A stretch of DNA of 64,000 bases from Triatoma infestans (taxonomy: Eukaryota > Arthropoda > Insecta > Hemiptera > Reduviidae). How positions within the stretch are numbered: the stretch's first letter is position 1; each line of letters opens with the position of its first letter. Positions 32,998 to 44,767 of this stretch are shown here, piece by piece. Position numbers and translations under genes: made by a program. The stretch spans positions 1-64,000 of the forward strand of contig JAAEAF010002659.1 of NCBI GenBank assembly GCA_011037195.1. The letters run 5' to 3'. The notes under the pieces were generated by a model. That model was given only the letters and a program-made list of their open reading frames with translations. It was not told where the DNA came from and did not search any database.

Positions 32998-33460
32998 AAT
33001 ATACTATGCTTACAGTCCAAAGTCTTTTTATTTCTTCTGCTAGTTTCTGGTAGTTCGAGCCCTTTTCTTTAACAGTGAGGTCTGCGTTAGCTGCATTAAC
33101 AACTGCAAAATTCACTAAGGACACAATATTACTTTTCTTTTGATGCCGTACCATCCACATCAGGCCGATTACTGCCGAATCTTTTGTCATTGAGCACTGT
33201 GAAATCGCAGTAAAGACAATTTCAACATTACAGTACAGCTTCAGGGAAGTATTCATAATAATAAAGTGCTACCACTTCTGACAATTTTAGTTTTTTTTTT
33301 TAAAGCCAACTCTCGATAGACTATCTAGCCCATCACATAAATGATTTAAGCCCATAATCTGTTTAAGGAAGTGTGGGCATCCTGAGTTTATATGGTGTAT
33401 AGTCTCTGGGTTGTTCTTGCATGCAAGACAACTATTATTCATTTTGGGATACTGCTGGAT
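32998..33460 (-). pseudogene. LINE C-terminal remnant (knuckle plus terminal domain)
   Basis: Minus strand near 33436-33380 encodes 'CLACKNNPETIHHINSGCP', a C..C......H....C knuckle as in R2-like and related LINE proteins. About 50 codons later, 32996-33256 encodes 'NADLTVKEKGSNYQKLAEE' and 'IKRLW', matching the known 'EK..KY..L..EI.R.W' terminal block. The upstream RT is not visible. The exact LINE clade is uncertain. Confidence 0.6.
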
Positions 33461-34082
33461 GTGCTTGTGCTAATACCTTGTCAGAACCATTGCAATAATC
33501 AGCACTCCATCTAAAGAGCATAAAGTTGTCCTTTAATTAGCAACTGCCCACTAACATCTTTAGCTATGCCAGCATTGTCGATTGCGGCGCGAAACTAGGC
33601 GTGTATTAGTTTGGAGTTCCAATTTCAAATATGTTAGCTTATATTCTCCTAATGGCTTACAATCCGACTTCAACAGAACACCGTACAGTGATGCTGCATT
33701 ATCAAAGAAATGACATGTTTGTTTCACCATGATCGAGTCAAAATCACCTATCTATTATACCTCTCCTACATTCTTTTCGTGATAATATTAATCTTTCTAC
33801 CGCTGATTTAGGATGGTATTTGTTCAAGTTTGGTCATGGTAGTTACTAGTCATGAACTTTGCAACTCCGTTTGATCTGTTGCCTTTCATTTAAGGATACC
33901 GAAACTGTAAATCAAGTCTAGTATACAATACGAATTTATTGCCTCTGATAAGTTTCCACTATTGAAACCAGTACGTGCTACCGGTGCTAACCTTTACGAG
34001 AATTTAATCTGCAACTCTATTTTCTATTGAGTGTGCTCAGTCAATTATTATTTAATATTTGGGGAATCTGATTATTATTTAA

Positions 34083-34138
<56 letters not shown>

Positions 34139-35619
34139 TCCATTAATATTGTTAATAGTATTTTTAATTGTATTTCTTATAAAAGTCTTTACACCAATTT
34201 TAAGCGGTAGAATTAAGCTGATCAATAGAAGCATAATAGTTTGGCATAAGGCTACTAGAGTGCATAGATACTGGATAGATTATTAATTTTTCTTTAATAT
34301 TTTATACATTACGAGTTAGGATTTAATATAAAAAAAATTCAATAAAAGAAAAAAATAATAAAATAAATAACATTTCATAGATTAACACTAAAATTTTAGA
34401 TCCTTAAAATTGAAATTCAATGTTTCATAATATTACATCAAGGTGTATTGGACCCCCATCATTTCAATAGACTGAAGCGCTGTAATTAAACAAGTTCTCT
34501 ACACTATCGTTTCAAATAATGAAATATCGGTAATAAACGATAGAATCATCACTGTGAGCCTGGCATTAGTTAATAGTAAGAGTTCATAAATTTTATAGAA
34601 AACAATTGCACACTTCTTTGGTATATTCTAAGAATGTATCCTAAATTATTTTCTGAAGCAAAAACAGGTACAAAAGGGGCAAACTAGAACAGAGGTTACC
34701 ATCAGATTAAGTAGAAAACTAAACACTTGAATTTCCACTTTCTAAATACATTTAATTAAATTTGTTTAAAATGTTACTTAATTTCTTATTTATTTGTTGA
34801 TTTTTAATTAACACTATACGCGGAATTCTAACTAACTGTCTATGTTTGTGCGTCAACTAAGTCTTTAATTTGTTATACTCGTAATAATATTGTAGAGAAA
34901 AAAAGTGATCGCTCAATGGTAACGCGCTGGACTTGCACATGGAGGCTACGGTTTCAAGTTCAGGATTTTCTCTTCTAAGTACTTATTCGTCAAGAGATTG
35001 GCAGTGTTATCTGCAAAGAGAGAACACTGTATCAGCATCTATCAAGAGAATAAGTTGCTTTAGATCACACACACATTGTACTTAATATCTTGTATCTTCG
35101 ACTTTCGCTAAAAAATTCACGCCTAGTTAGGATACTAGGTGGGAATATAAAGGATGTAGGGACATAGATCTTTATAAGCGGATATTATGAAGGTCATTTT
35201 AAGGATTACAAAGGCAATTGTCCGGAATAAGTGTACATCACCAACAGGGATATACTCTGTGATTGTTAACCTCTGGAAATGAACACACACTATAAGATTA
35301 ACAGGGTTAAAAGAAATAATTGGTAGAAGGCTATGAAAAAGTCTATTTAGACAAATAAAGAGATCTTCTTGAAGGAAGCTGCGTAAAGAAATGCTGATAA
35401 TTAAATGGCGATTTAAAAAAAAAAAAAGCTTTTTAATGAGCACAATATTAATTGATATTGATCTTTGAGTCTGGCCAATGACGTTGAATATTAAGCAACA
35501 CCTTTGAATTTGTGGTGCAAATTTCTGCATCGAATATCATGGAGAGACATCATGGAGATATAAATCATAGAAAACGAAGAACTGTTTCTTAAAAATCACA
35601 TTTCTGAACCGTGGATATA
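33461..35619. other. Mostly unassigned; (ATT)n and SINE-like head inside
   Basis: A (TTA)n array of about 17 units lies at 34083-34135. A tRNA-derived head lies at 34903-34975 ('gctcaatggtaacgcgctgg', 'ggtttcaagttcagg'). The LINE may extend left to about 33600. The minus-strand frame 35135-35530 has no recognisable domain. Confidence 0.5.
34903..34975 (+). repeat. tRNA-derived SINE head
   Basis: 'gatcgctcaatggtaacgcg' (A-box-like) and 'cggtttcaagttcagg' (B-box-like) 30 bases apart; 'cgctggactt' between them also occurs at 2290-2390. No paired acceptor stem, so not a working tRNA gene. Confidence 0.5.
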
Positions 35620-37097
35620 TAGGGTGACCAGAGTTATATGCTCCACCCACTTTTTTTTTAAACGGCGGGAAATTTCGAAAAAATAGAAAACACGTATTTA
35701 ATCATTTTTAGTCTAGTTTATTTTCAGTGATTGAACCATTTTTTTTATACCCCAATATCCCGAGATACAGCATCCAACTTTTTTTTTCAAATGGAACATT
35801 ATATTTTTTTTTGCATATTTTTATAGTAATTGAGCCTCTAAAAAAATTAAAAAAAAAAAATTTAAAATCGGTTAGGTTTTTCAAAAGTTATGGTAATTTA
35901 AAATATGAAAAACAAATTTCAGTTTAATGTCAAAATTACCTTATTTTTTCTTTAAAGAAGCTCTTCAAACTGGGCACCATCAACAGATAGGCAAGCCAAA
36001 GCTCTGGACTCCCACGCTCTGTTTGTAGCAGCACTTAGGTGGCAAAGTCAACATCTAGGCAGGCTAGAGTTATTCGACGTTCCATATTTTCGACTGAAGT
36101 CATGGGATTAAGGTTACTGTACACTTTATTTTTTAGATATCCCCACAAAAAATGCACATTTTATGGACTGATGAATCAAAGTTTACCAACAATGGCCTTC
36201 TTAATCGTTGGAACTTTAGAATATGGGCAGAAGAAAATCCACAAGTTACCTTCGCCACACGCCATTAGGTTGTTTTTTCTACAAAAAGTTTGGTGTGGAG
36301 TTTGAGGAAACCAACTAATCGGCCCATACTTCTACAGTGGGAACTTAACTGGTGAAAGGTATCTAACTTTTTTAAGAGACATTTTGCCAGTTTTGCTTGA
36401 AGATGTTCCTCTAAAACGTCGGTTAGATATGTATTTTCAACAAGATGGTTGCCCGGTACATAATGCGAGAGTTGTTCGACGTTACCTGGACAGAAATTTC
36501 CACGAAAAGTGGTTAGGAACTCATGGTCCGATCCAATGGCCCCCTCGGCCTCCGGATTTAACCCCAATGGACTATTTTTTGTGGGGATATCTAAAAAATA
36601 AAGTGTACAGTGACCTTAATCCCGTGGCTTCAGTTGAAGATATGGAACGTCGAATAACTCTAGCCTGCCTAGATGTTGACTTTGCCACCTAAGTGCTGCT
36701 ACAAACAGAGCGTGGGAGTCCAGAGCTTTGGCTTGCCTATCCGTTGATGGTGCCCAGTTTGAAGAGCTTCTTAAAGAAAAAATAAGGTAATTTTGACATT
36801 AAACTGAAATTTGTTTTTCATATTTTAAATTGCCATAACTTTTGAAAAACCTAACCGATTTTAAATTTTTTTTTTTTTGAGGCTCAATTACTATAAAAAT
36901 ATGCAAAAAAAAATATAATGTTCCATTTGAAAAAAAAAAGTTGGATGCTGTATCTCGGGATATTGGGGTATAAAAAAATGGATCAATCACTGAAAATAAA
37001 CTAGACTAAAAATGATTAAATACGTGTTTTCTATTTTTTCGAAATTTCCCGCCGTTTAAAAAAAAAGTGGGTGGAGCATATAACTCTGGTCACCCTG
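35620..37097. mobile_element. Foldback Tc1/mariner-like transposon with ~0.53 kb terminal inverted repeats
   Basis: TA target duplication at 35618-35619 and 37098-37099. Termini are TAGGGTGACC on the left and CAGGGTGACC on the right (reversed). Left arm 35620-36153 and right arm 36574-37097 are near-identical inverses. The right arm contains the transposase C-terminus and its 3' UTR, so the left arm is an inverted extra copy of that end. Size 1478 bp. Confidence 0.9.
36155..36692 (+). pseudogene. Tc1/mariner (IS630-superfamily) transposase, frameshifted
   Basis: The first part in one frame has 'HILWTDESKFTNNGLLNRW' (first catalytic Asp in TDES) and 'IWAEENPQVTFATR', then a TAG. After a frameshift the sequence reads 'LIGPYFYSGNLTGERY', 'LLEDVPLKRRLDMYFQQDG' (second Asp), 'WPPRPPDLTPMDYFLWGYL' (third Asp) and 'ITLACLDVDFAT' to a TAA at 36690-36692. 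There are 36 residues between the second and third Asp. The N-terminal DNA-binding region is missing, replaced by the inverted arm. The open frame 36039-36305 that starts in the arm is not the native start. Confidence 0.85.
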
Positions 37098-37289
37098 TAT
37101 ACTTGAACTAATAATTTTGGAGGTATATTAAAATATAAATTATCCTGGTGCATCATCACCATGCTACCCAGATTTAAATGATCATATCAATACAATACAA
37201 CCATATAATAAATTAAAATAACACTTTAAAAGAAACCATAACCCCAAATTTTTCCTTAAATTAACTTACCCGGCACAAATGCTGCAAAT
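37098..37289. other. Short unassigned gap
   Basis: AT-rich, nothing recognised. Confidence 0.4.
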
Positions 37290-37540
37290 AAACGTTGCAG
37301 CAAATAAAATTGTAGTTGATATACCCGGTTTAAAGAAAATCGTTGGGGGTCATTTAAAGAAAAGAATGAAAAATTTAAAATTTATTATCGGTACTCGTAT
37401 ATATATATTATACAAAGACAAATATCTAAAACCACTTTTTATGGACTCAGAGGATCTTAAAACGTATATTTCCGGTGAAAACTCGATGTCGAAAATTTAA
37501 CCCAATAGCAATATTTCCTCTTATAAACCATAAGAAATTT
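37290..37540 (-). repeat. E-family fragment
   Basis: 'ggtttaaagaaaatcgttgg', 'aaaaccactttttatgga', 'ctcagaggatcttaaaacgt', 'atttccggtgaaaactcg', then 'tttcctcttataaacca': the usual E tail in minus orientation. The ORF 37279-37500 is its translation. Confidence 0.65.
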
Positions 37541-38714
37541 GTAAGAATATTTATTAAAATGTTTTAGTCAATTCCCATCTTCCAATAAGGATTTTGAATA
37601 AAAATTTAGTCTTTATTCAAATGTTAGATATTCCATAGCTACAAATATTATTTTTTTGTTTGATTATTTAATGCAATTTTGGCGTGATTATGTCCAAACA
37701 TAGACACATAGAAATAATTCAGCTCAAATTATGCAAAGACCGTTGAAAATTTGTGAAAACCGACAGTAGAAAAACTAAAGTAATTTTCTTTGGTTTGTTT
37801 TCCTCTTTTGGCATTAGCACAAAGCCATAGTCAGCTTAACTGCTTAACTGCTTTGTTATATGCACATTATACTAATTAGTTACAGACAGGGAAAAGAAAG
37901 GATTAATGGTTATAATGTTCAAGTCATTATTATCTATATAATAATGTTAATTTTTCTTGCATTATAAACGTATAAACACTTGCTGCACAATAATGAAAAT
38001 GATAATCCATTCTTATACCTTTGAAGTTACTTCTTAAATTTGATTCTTGAAGTATTGTTTTATAGTCCAAAAAAAGGAGTACTTTTTGTTAAATATTATT
38101 TTCCTTTGTTTTATAAACGCTAGAAAAAGCATAATTAAAGTGCTCGATGTTTCAAACTGACTACATTCACTAGAAATGGATAAATCTGTTATCAAATCCT
38201 ATGGTTTATAAGCCTTAGATAGACCGTAATTCATTCTCATTCGATACAATATCCTTACGATTTTTTTTCATCAAAGACCTGGACGAGATCCACGCATAAC
38301 TTTCGGGTTTAAAACTTTTACACAATATTTTCAAATGGAAGTGATAGTAGGAGAAGAAACCGCTTATTTATACGCTGTGGTTTGCGGAAGATCAAATAAT
38401 TCGGTTTGCTGGAGATGAAGAAGTCGTAGCAAACATCCAAGAATAAGGCTTGAAGTTTGCAATTCTAAAACATAATAATGTAGTAAGACGGATGTTCTCC
38501 TCCATCTTTGAGTGCCTGGTTACCAGCAATGGGGGATTTCAGAACTGCATATTCTAATGAAAATTTTAAGAAAAAGGCAAGTTATTAAACACTCTATACT
38601 TGGGAGAAGTAAATCTATCCAAATGGACATTAATAAAAAAAGACTCTATAACGTTTTCATAGAAAATATCACCTTATGTAGAATCTATAGTTATGGCTTG
38701 TGTAATGTTGGTGT
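37541..38714. other. Mostly unassigned; possible old LINE RT trace
   Basis: Plus strand at about 38373-38440 reads 'LWFAEDQIIRFAGDEE', resembling the 'FADD.II..' catalytic box of LINE RTs with the second residue pair altered. No other RT motif is clear nearby. Rest is AT-rich without features. Confidence 0.3.
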
Positions 38715-38864
38715 GATGTGTGTTGTTGGATGATTGTAGTGTTGTAGCACGAGCGGTCTTGTACAGGGCTTGTGTATATGTTTGTTTTAAAGAGAGAGAT
38801 GTATTAGAAATAAGCAAGAGATCACCACTGTTTTTGAAATAAATATATTATTCACTAAGTGAAT

Positions 38865-38908
<44 letters not shown>

Positions 38909-39190
38909 TTATAATATCACAATAATATGCTTATTAATATACTGAAACTAGTTAGATTAAACTCTTATGTTTCAACTTATGACTGGCAGTGATGTTGACT
39001 CCTTAAGTAACACTGGTAGAATCTCTAATTCAGACTGTTCTGTTTGAAAGCAGAATTTAGACCCTCAAATCTTAAAAGAATGCCTTCTCTTGGTAGTTCA
39101 AATCCTCCACTTTTTTATTATTGCAAGTAGGGGCAAAAGACAAAGCTGACTAAGTTCTCTGACCTCTCTTCTAACGGTGGTCTTGTACCT
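38715..39190 (+). mobile_element. LTR-like family A, diverged copy with (AAT)n
   Basis: 'gtagcacgagcggtcttg', 'cagggcttgtgtatatg', 'aactcttatgtttcaactta', 'tgactggcagtgatg', 'gaatgccttctct'. An (AAT)n run of about 14 units (38866-38908) has expanded where other copies have short A/T text. The 3' end is poorly preserved. Confidence 0.6.
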
Positions 39191-39799
39191 GCATTTTTAC
39201 CTTTTTGCCAGCCAACGTTCAAATATCATTCAAATAATGATTTTTTCAAATAAAATATAGTTAATTCGAAAATTCAAAGACATGTTGGAATAAAAAACAT
39301 GGAAATTGAAATGTTCCAACGACCACTTGATGTGAATGAGTGATAAGAAATGGTAGCCTAAGAAGATGCTCAACTTTATCGCTTGTGTAAGAAAAAAAAA
39401 AAAGAAAGGTCTAGAAAAACTTGGATGGAGAACATCACTGAAGCTATAGCAGCTCATAGGCTTCGAGAAGGAGAATATCTTAGAGTTTGAGCTGTTTAAG
39501 CCTTCCTCTCCCATCAAAAAAATTTTTAAACGAATTTTCAAACTTGGTCTGCCACGTGACTCACACTTTCCTCATGTAAATCATTTAAAGTCACGGTTAC
39601 GTCATTACTAGTTCGTCTGTAATGAGCCAGTTCATTAGTTGTTATGTTTGCGTGCGCCCAGACCTAAGGAAAGTTATCTAAACCGCCTTTTAAGTGTAAG
39701 AAGAGAAGACATATGTTAGTATCTTACAGATAACGTGATTAATGTTGGAACTTTTGCTGCAACTCTTCATTTAAGGAGCCAAATTTTACAGCTGGGAAA
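39191..39799. other. Unassigned stretch
   Basis: The minus frame 39230-39541 shows no domain. No repeat recognised. Confidence 0.4.
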
Positions 39800-40080
39800 A
39801 ACAAATGTTTTTACCAATGTGTGTAAATATATGTTTGTGGGCAAAAAATTTTTTTTCCAAAAAAGACAAATCGCAAGAAGCTCAAACTGATATTCCGGTT
39901 ATATATAACCGTTACAACCGACACGAAAGTTATAGTCAAAATTCGTCTAGCGGTAGTGCAACTTAACTGAAAGTTGTTTTTAGTTTTAAACATTTTTTTC
40001 AAGTAATTAATTTTAGGAGGATTCTCAACTGAAACGTTAAGTTTTCTTCTAAAGAGTCCATTAAGCACTTTGTATACCAC
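39800..40080 (+). repeat. E-family fragment
   Basis: 'gtgtgtaaatatatgtttgt', 'ctcaaactgatattccggtt', 'aaaattcgtctagcggtagt', 'gcaacttaactgaaa'. One diverged monomer with the tail phrase order of longer copies. Confidence 0.6.
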
Positions 40081-40958
40081 TATAAACCAGTACCATTTAA
40101 AAATTTATTCCGTTCTACACTAAATGTTTGTTAGTGTTTACTTATACATATTTTGCTATTTTCTGGATAACTTTTTTTTTTAAAGAGGAAGAATTATATA
40201 TAATTACTTCCGAAGCATTGTATGAAAAATAAAAATAATATACCATGCCAAAAAAACTTAAATCTATCTCATCATCATAATGACGTCATAAATGCAATGA
40301 TATATCCTTTATGGGATTATGCACAAGCTATTATTGTGCATTAACAGCATCTGGTAATGTCATATTTCCCTTCTTCAATAATTCAAGAGATAAATCATCA
40401 ATTTTCAGTCAATGAACCACAATATTATGCATTTACATTCATAAGCTGATGATATATATAAATCTATATATATATATATACATATATATATGTATATATA
40501 TATATGTATATATTTAGTATATTGTAAAACTAACTATGGTTAGTAAGATATTCGAAATCGATTTTTCATGAGAAACACATATTATGAGGCCGCCTTTGCA
40601 AGGAAAAAAAATCTGGTTTGAACCACTTACTCGACTTTTTCATGCAGCAACTTACACAGTTATAAATGCCAAATATTCTTCAAATTCAAAATCCTTTTAC
40701 TATATGTTTAGTTGTTTTCAATGTTATATCAATGGGAGAATTTAAATTTAATAAATCCAATTTTTTGGAGGAATCCTTAATCTTACCTTCATCCTAAATC
40801 CCCATAAATGCGACAAATAAAAATGATAGGTCTCTATAGTTGCAGTTAATACAATAAATTTAATAAAACCCGTTGGTATTTATAAGGAGAAAATCGCAAA
40901 AAACTGAAAAAACAGTTCAGTAAATCCGCATTTTTCGGTCATACAAATATTTTTGCAA
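40081..40958. other. Unassigned stretch with (AT)n; E trace at its end
   Basis: AT microsatellite at about 40452-40512. 40860-40950 has an E-like minus phrase ('agaaaatcgcaaaaaactg', 'cagttcagtaaatccgca'). No gene. Confidence 0.5.
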
Positions 40959-41473
40959 TGTTATTGGGGTGATGTGATGTTGTAGTTTGTGGCGTGAGCG
41001 GTTTAGTAAAAGGGCTTGTAAGTATATATGTTTAAGAGAGTGAAGTATCAGAAATAAGAAAGTAGTCACCACTGCTAACAATAAATATATACTAATAAAA
41101 TAATAACCCCAAGTTATTTGCAAAGATATTATAAACTTATTAATATATTGTGGAACTGCACTGATTGTAAGATAGCGATTCCTGAAGTGTTCTGCTTCGA
41201 TGTCTACAACAAACGGTATATGTTAGAAGGCAGAGTGCAGACTGTCTTGAAGGAATGCCCTCTCTAACGGGGGATTTTCTCTTACAAAAAACAGTTAGCC
41301 AAGTGGCATTGTTATTTTCCTAACGGATTCCTGTGCTTTTGTCTCTTTAGCAACAATGACCTTAAATTATAGTACCTGACTCTAAAATACATTATTTTTG
41401 CCAAAATTATTTCACTTAAAATATTTAAATATTTTTCAAAACTATTTATTTTTGCATTTCCTCTTCCACTACA
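40959..41473 (+). mobile_element. LTR-like family A copy
   Basis: TGTTATTGGGG to CTTCCACTACA. Retains 'gtggcgtgagcggtttag', 'aaagggcttgtaag', 'ataataaccccaagttattt', 'ggaatgccctctctaacggg', 'ttagccaagtggcattg' and 'ttcctgtgcttttgtctc'. The closest companion to 30815-31424 and 13739. The plus frames within are not genes. Confidence 0.7.
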
Positions 41474-41579
41474 TTTTCAAGCACAGAATTTTGGTTAACA
41501 TATTTAATTCTATTTAATATTATTTAATTGAAGGAACCTTATTATAAACTAAATCAGAACTTTAGAGGAAAACATAAAC

Positions 41580-41900
41580 CCACCCACCTATACCTGGCCC
41601 CCAAAAACCGCCTTAAATGAATTTCCTTCCCCAGAGAAATGTTTTAAACAAAAGTTGTAACTCTTAATATATACAGTTATTATAAAACTTTAAAGAAAAT
41701 TGTTGGAGCCATTTTCGAGGAATCGCAAAAGAAGTGAAAAAATCCATTTAGTCAAGTGGTACGTCCATTTGTAGAAGTTTGCCACATAACTTGCTGCCGG
41801 ATCCGAGGTGATATCTAAACGGAATGTCGTCAAGTTTGAAATTTCTTGAGATTTTTCATTTTTGAGCTGTACAGAGGAGTGAGAGAAAGTAAAAATGTTA
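41580..41900 (-). repeat. E-family copy
   Basis: 'ttccccagagaaatgttttaaa', 'aaaagttgtaactctt' , 'aagaaaattgttggagcc', 'gtcaagtggtacgtcc', 'gaggtgatatctaaacggaa', 'cgtcaagtttgaaattt', 'tttgagctgtac'. One monomer plus the tail, in minus orientation. Confidence 0.7.
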
Positions 41901-41966
41901 AAAATGAGTGTACGTATGTTTGTCTGAATATATATATACATATATGTGCTGTGCTGTGCTGTATAT

Positions 41967-42083
41967 ACATATATATGTATATATACACATATACATATAT
42001 ATGTATATATACACATATACATATATATGTATATATACACATATACATATATATGTATATATACACATATACATATATATGTT
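41967..42083. repeat. 26-bp minisatellite with palindromic core
   Basis: About 4.5 copies of a 26-base unit of 'acatatatatgt' plus 'atatatacacatat'. Each unit's first 12 bases are self-complementary. The frames on both strands (41690-42147) are repeat translations. Confidence 0.9.
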
Positions 42084-42149
42084 TATATATACTCATAAGT
42101 GTGTGTGGGTGAAAATAGCTCAAAATAAAAGTTCATATTGCAACTAGAA

Positions 42150-42266
42150 GTCCCACATTACTGATTTTTTACTTTCTCTTACTTCTGTAAGAGAAAGTAC
42201 ATTCGTGATGTAATCTTGTTGGATTTTGAGTTTTCACGGGAAATACATGTTTTGAGATATCTTTAA
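42150..42266 (+). repeat. E-family edge fragment
   Basis: 'ttactttctcttacttctgt' / 'aagagaaagtacattcg' hairpin, 'gagttttcacgggaaataca' and 'ttttgaga': the 5' edge of E as at 21960 and 50100. It stops at the LTR-C start. Confidence 0.65.
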
Positions 42267-42601
42267 TGTAACAGCAACCAAAGAGAGATCAGCAACCAAA
42301 GGCAGTAAGAGAAGAGAAACAAACTCAAACCACTCTCTCGGATTGGAGTGGGAGAAACTGTATAAATATAGCGAAGGACAGTCCATAAACAAAAAAAACA
42401 GTTCGATAGAGTTGAGGGCAGTTAAATACATCCAATCACAACGTGTCATTACCCATTTACCACTCTACCTTAAACATTTCTCTCTTGGTAAAGTCCAGGC
42501 AGTCTGTGTCTCTTTATTAATATACTAGTTAACCAGTGTTTAAGTCTATCTCATTTCATCAGCTATCGCCTAAATTCTCTCCACCTAACAAACCCATTTA
42601 T
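42267..42601 (+). mobile_element. LTR-like family C copy
   Basis: Starts TGTAACAGCAACC, with 'ggagtgggagaaactgtata' and 'aatatagcgaaggaca' (TATA-like TATAAATA at about 42360), 'aaagtccaggcagtctgtgt', ending near 'aacaaacccatt'. Same order as 49104-49657. It appears inserted at an E repeat edge. Confidence 0.65.
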
Positions 42602-42679
42602 ATTTAATACAAAAAGTAGTTTTAAGAAATTTATCTTGTATATGTCAATCTTATAAGTTAAAATCAGCATAATTCAACA

Positions 42680-43110
42680 ATGGTAAATAGCAGAAAGTTT
42701 AAACTTACTATTTCGTTTCATTAAAGGATCAATCGGAAGTTCAGTTTACAGAATGAATTTTCTAGTTTTTTTTTTTATTTTATTTTTTTGTGGAAAATAG
42801 TTCGAACGATTTTCTTTTAAACACTGTAAAAAACAACCACACATAGAAAGAGTTACTAACTTTTATGTAAAAATCTTCTGCCCCGAAAAGCCTGCAGATT
42901 CTAATTGGCGCTGGGACATAGATCTTTCCATAAACTAGCATTAGTTTACCAATGTACGAGACCTTCATTTTTTAAAATGTTGAAATGCAATTAAATGTTT
43001 GGAACAAATTCCATGTTGAAGGCAGTAGGTTAATCGGAAGTCCCATTTTAATGAATGTTTTTTTTCAGGTTTCACAATTTTCTCGAAGATGGTTTCTACA
43101 ACAAGAAGGC
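42680..43110 (+). repeat. E-family copy, diverged
   Basis: Two monomer boxes: 'caatcggaagttcagttta' near 42730 and 'taatcggaagtcccatttta' near 43031, about 301 bases apart, with 'cgaacgattttctttt' between. The spacing matches other copies. Confidence 0.65.
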
Positions 43111-43231
43111 TAAGGGCTTTGGTGTAGCTAAATGGGCCTAGAGTAGCTGTGGATAGTGTAGGTATTAGTACCTTATGCCATACGACAAAAAAAAACAAAA
43201 ACAAAAAAAAAAATACGTCAAAGGGTATTTG
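43111..43231. other. Short A-rich gap
   Basis: No feature beyond a poly-A/C tract. Confidence 0.4.
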
Positions 43232-43520
43232 ATTATAACTACGATTATGTTCATAGTAGTAAGAAATGATTGTAGATGAAATGGTGAAGACACAAACTCA
43301 TAACTTGCACTTTATAAAATCAATATTAACGAACTTTATGAGGAGGAGAGGGGAGATAGAGTGACCGAGCGAGGAGTGATGATGCTGGTAGCGTGATGTA
43401 GAATAGTGACGTTGCGTGATGTGAGTCGCTTGAAAAGGGTTAGTAAGAATTTTGCTTATTCTATCTGTCGACAGCCACACCAAACTGTGTGCCTATTTTA
43501 GTGAAGACTTTTTCTCTGAA
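43232..43520. repeat. Direct repeat of ~290 bp, first copy
   Basis: 'ttataactacgattatgttc' to 'gtgaagactttttctctga'. It matches 44768-45059 over its length with roughly a dozen visible differences. A more distant inverted relative lies at 60380-60690. This could be an LTR pair, but ends are not TG...CA. Confidence 0.7.
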
Positions 43521-44767
43521 TGGTGATTGAATAACAAGACAAAAAGTGGAGAGAAGAAATGGCCAATGAAGTTGGGCAACTACTGAGAGTGAGAGAGAGA
43601 GAGTGAGAGAGAGAGAATCTTTTAGTTTCATTATTATCTGTAACAAATTTTATTCATTAATTCAATTTTTCCAATTTATTTACCTTCCAAAATTTGACCC
43701 AATTAATCTTATTGTTTAAGCAAAACAACATAAAATAAAAATAATGATAATAATAAAAAAAAAAAAAACATATACAAATATCGCAAACAATGTTAGTTTA
43801 ATGAAATCATGTGGTTGTCAGTAACTGGATTAAACTACCAATTAATATGTTCGGTATGATTAGTATGGCTTATTGGTGGCTGCCACAAATCAATTACCAA
43901 ATAATACAGTCAATCTGGCCATTTGTTCAATACCAGCTTATAATATAGTTCAATTAACCGCAATTATGATGGCGAGATTTCTATGTATAGAGAAACTGTT
44001 AGCATCATTTTGTGTCAAAATTAATTAATAATAAAACAATACCCTAAACTGAAAATTATTGTTAAAAATTAAAAAGTGAAATTTAAAATCATTTAAAAAG
44101 AAATTCTTTTAAATGCAGTTTTTGTAATTATAATTTATAAATTTTTTTATAGTTTGGAATTTTTACAATACAATAACTGTCCATAACACTAAATCGAAGA
44201 GAAAATTATGAAAGAGGCTGTGGCAGGTTCTATGGGATAGTCCGCGGACAATTTTTTGGGAAAAAAGTAAAAGTTATTTCCAAAGTTGCTAACCTAGGTT
44301 GCTTCCAATTAGACTCACTCAACAGTGTCTGGCAATCTTATTTTCAGATTAGTCAGACAATTTTCAAGCAATGTTAATGAAATATATACACAAAAGTAAT
44401 AGAAAATGCTTACGCGCATCTTTTCTGTTCAGAGGTCCCTCTTGAGACATATAATCAAAGATCACTGCTGATATGCTTAGATAGATCCTCAAAATGAATA
44501 AAAACAGAGGATTTGCCAAGACGCCATATGAAGCAGAGGCTGAAGGCATAAAAAAAAAAAACGGGTCGATTGAGAAAGTACTTGAAGGAGAATTGGAAGG
44601 CTTAGGGAGGACTTCAGAACCAACGGAGGAATGGTTGGTGAAATGGAAGAGCACTGAAGGGAGATGGAGAAAAAAGGACAAAGCTTTGTAAACCCTCAAT
44701 TCCCACAAGCGGTAACTGTCCAAGAGAGTAAGATCATATGGGAATAGAACCATACAGCAAATTACAA
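43521..44767. other. Region between the two direct repeats
   Basis: A (GA)n-like tract at about 43587-43617, then AT-rich DNA. No transposase or polymerase motif. Frames 44364-44753 (minus) and 44494-44691 (plus) overlap on opposite strands, and neither has a known domain. Confidence 0.5.

Noticed and set aside
36039..36305. 88-aa frame at the start of the foldback transposon
   Set aside because: Its first part is the inverted transposase end read backwards; only the part after 36155 is real transposase sequence, in another frame.
41690..42147. Several overlapping frames of 79-116 aa rich in Tyr, Ile and Met
   Set aside because: They are generated by the 26-bp AT-rich minisatellite on both strands.
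44364..44753. 129-aa minus-strand frame overlapping a plus-strand frame
   Set aside because: No domain or gene context, and both strands are open over the same DNA, which is common by chance in such sequence.
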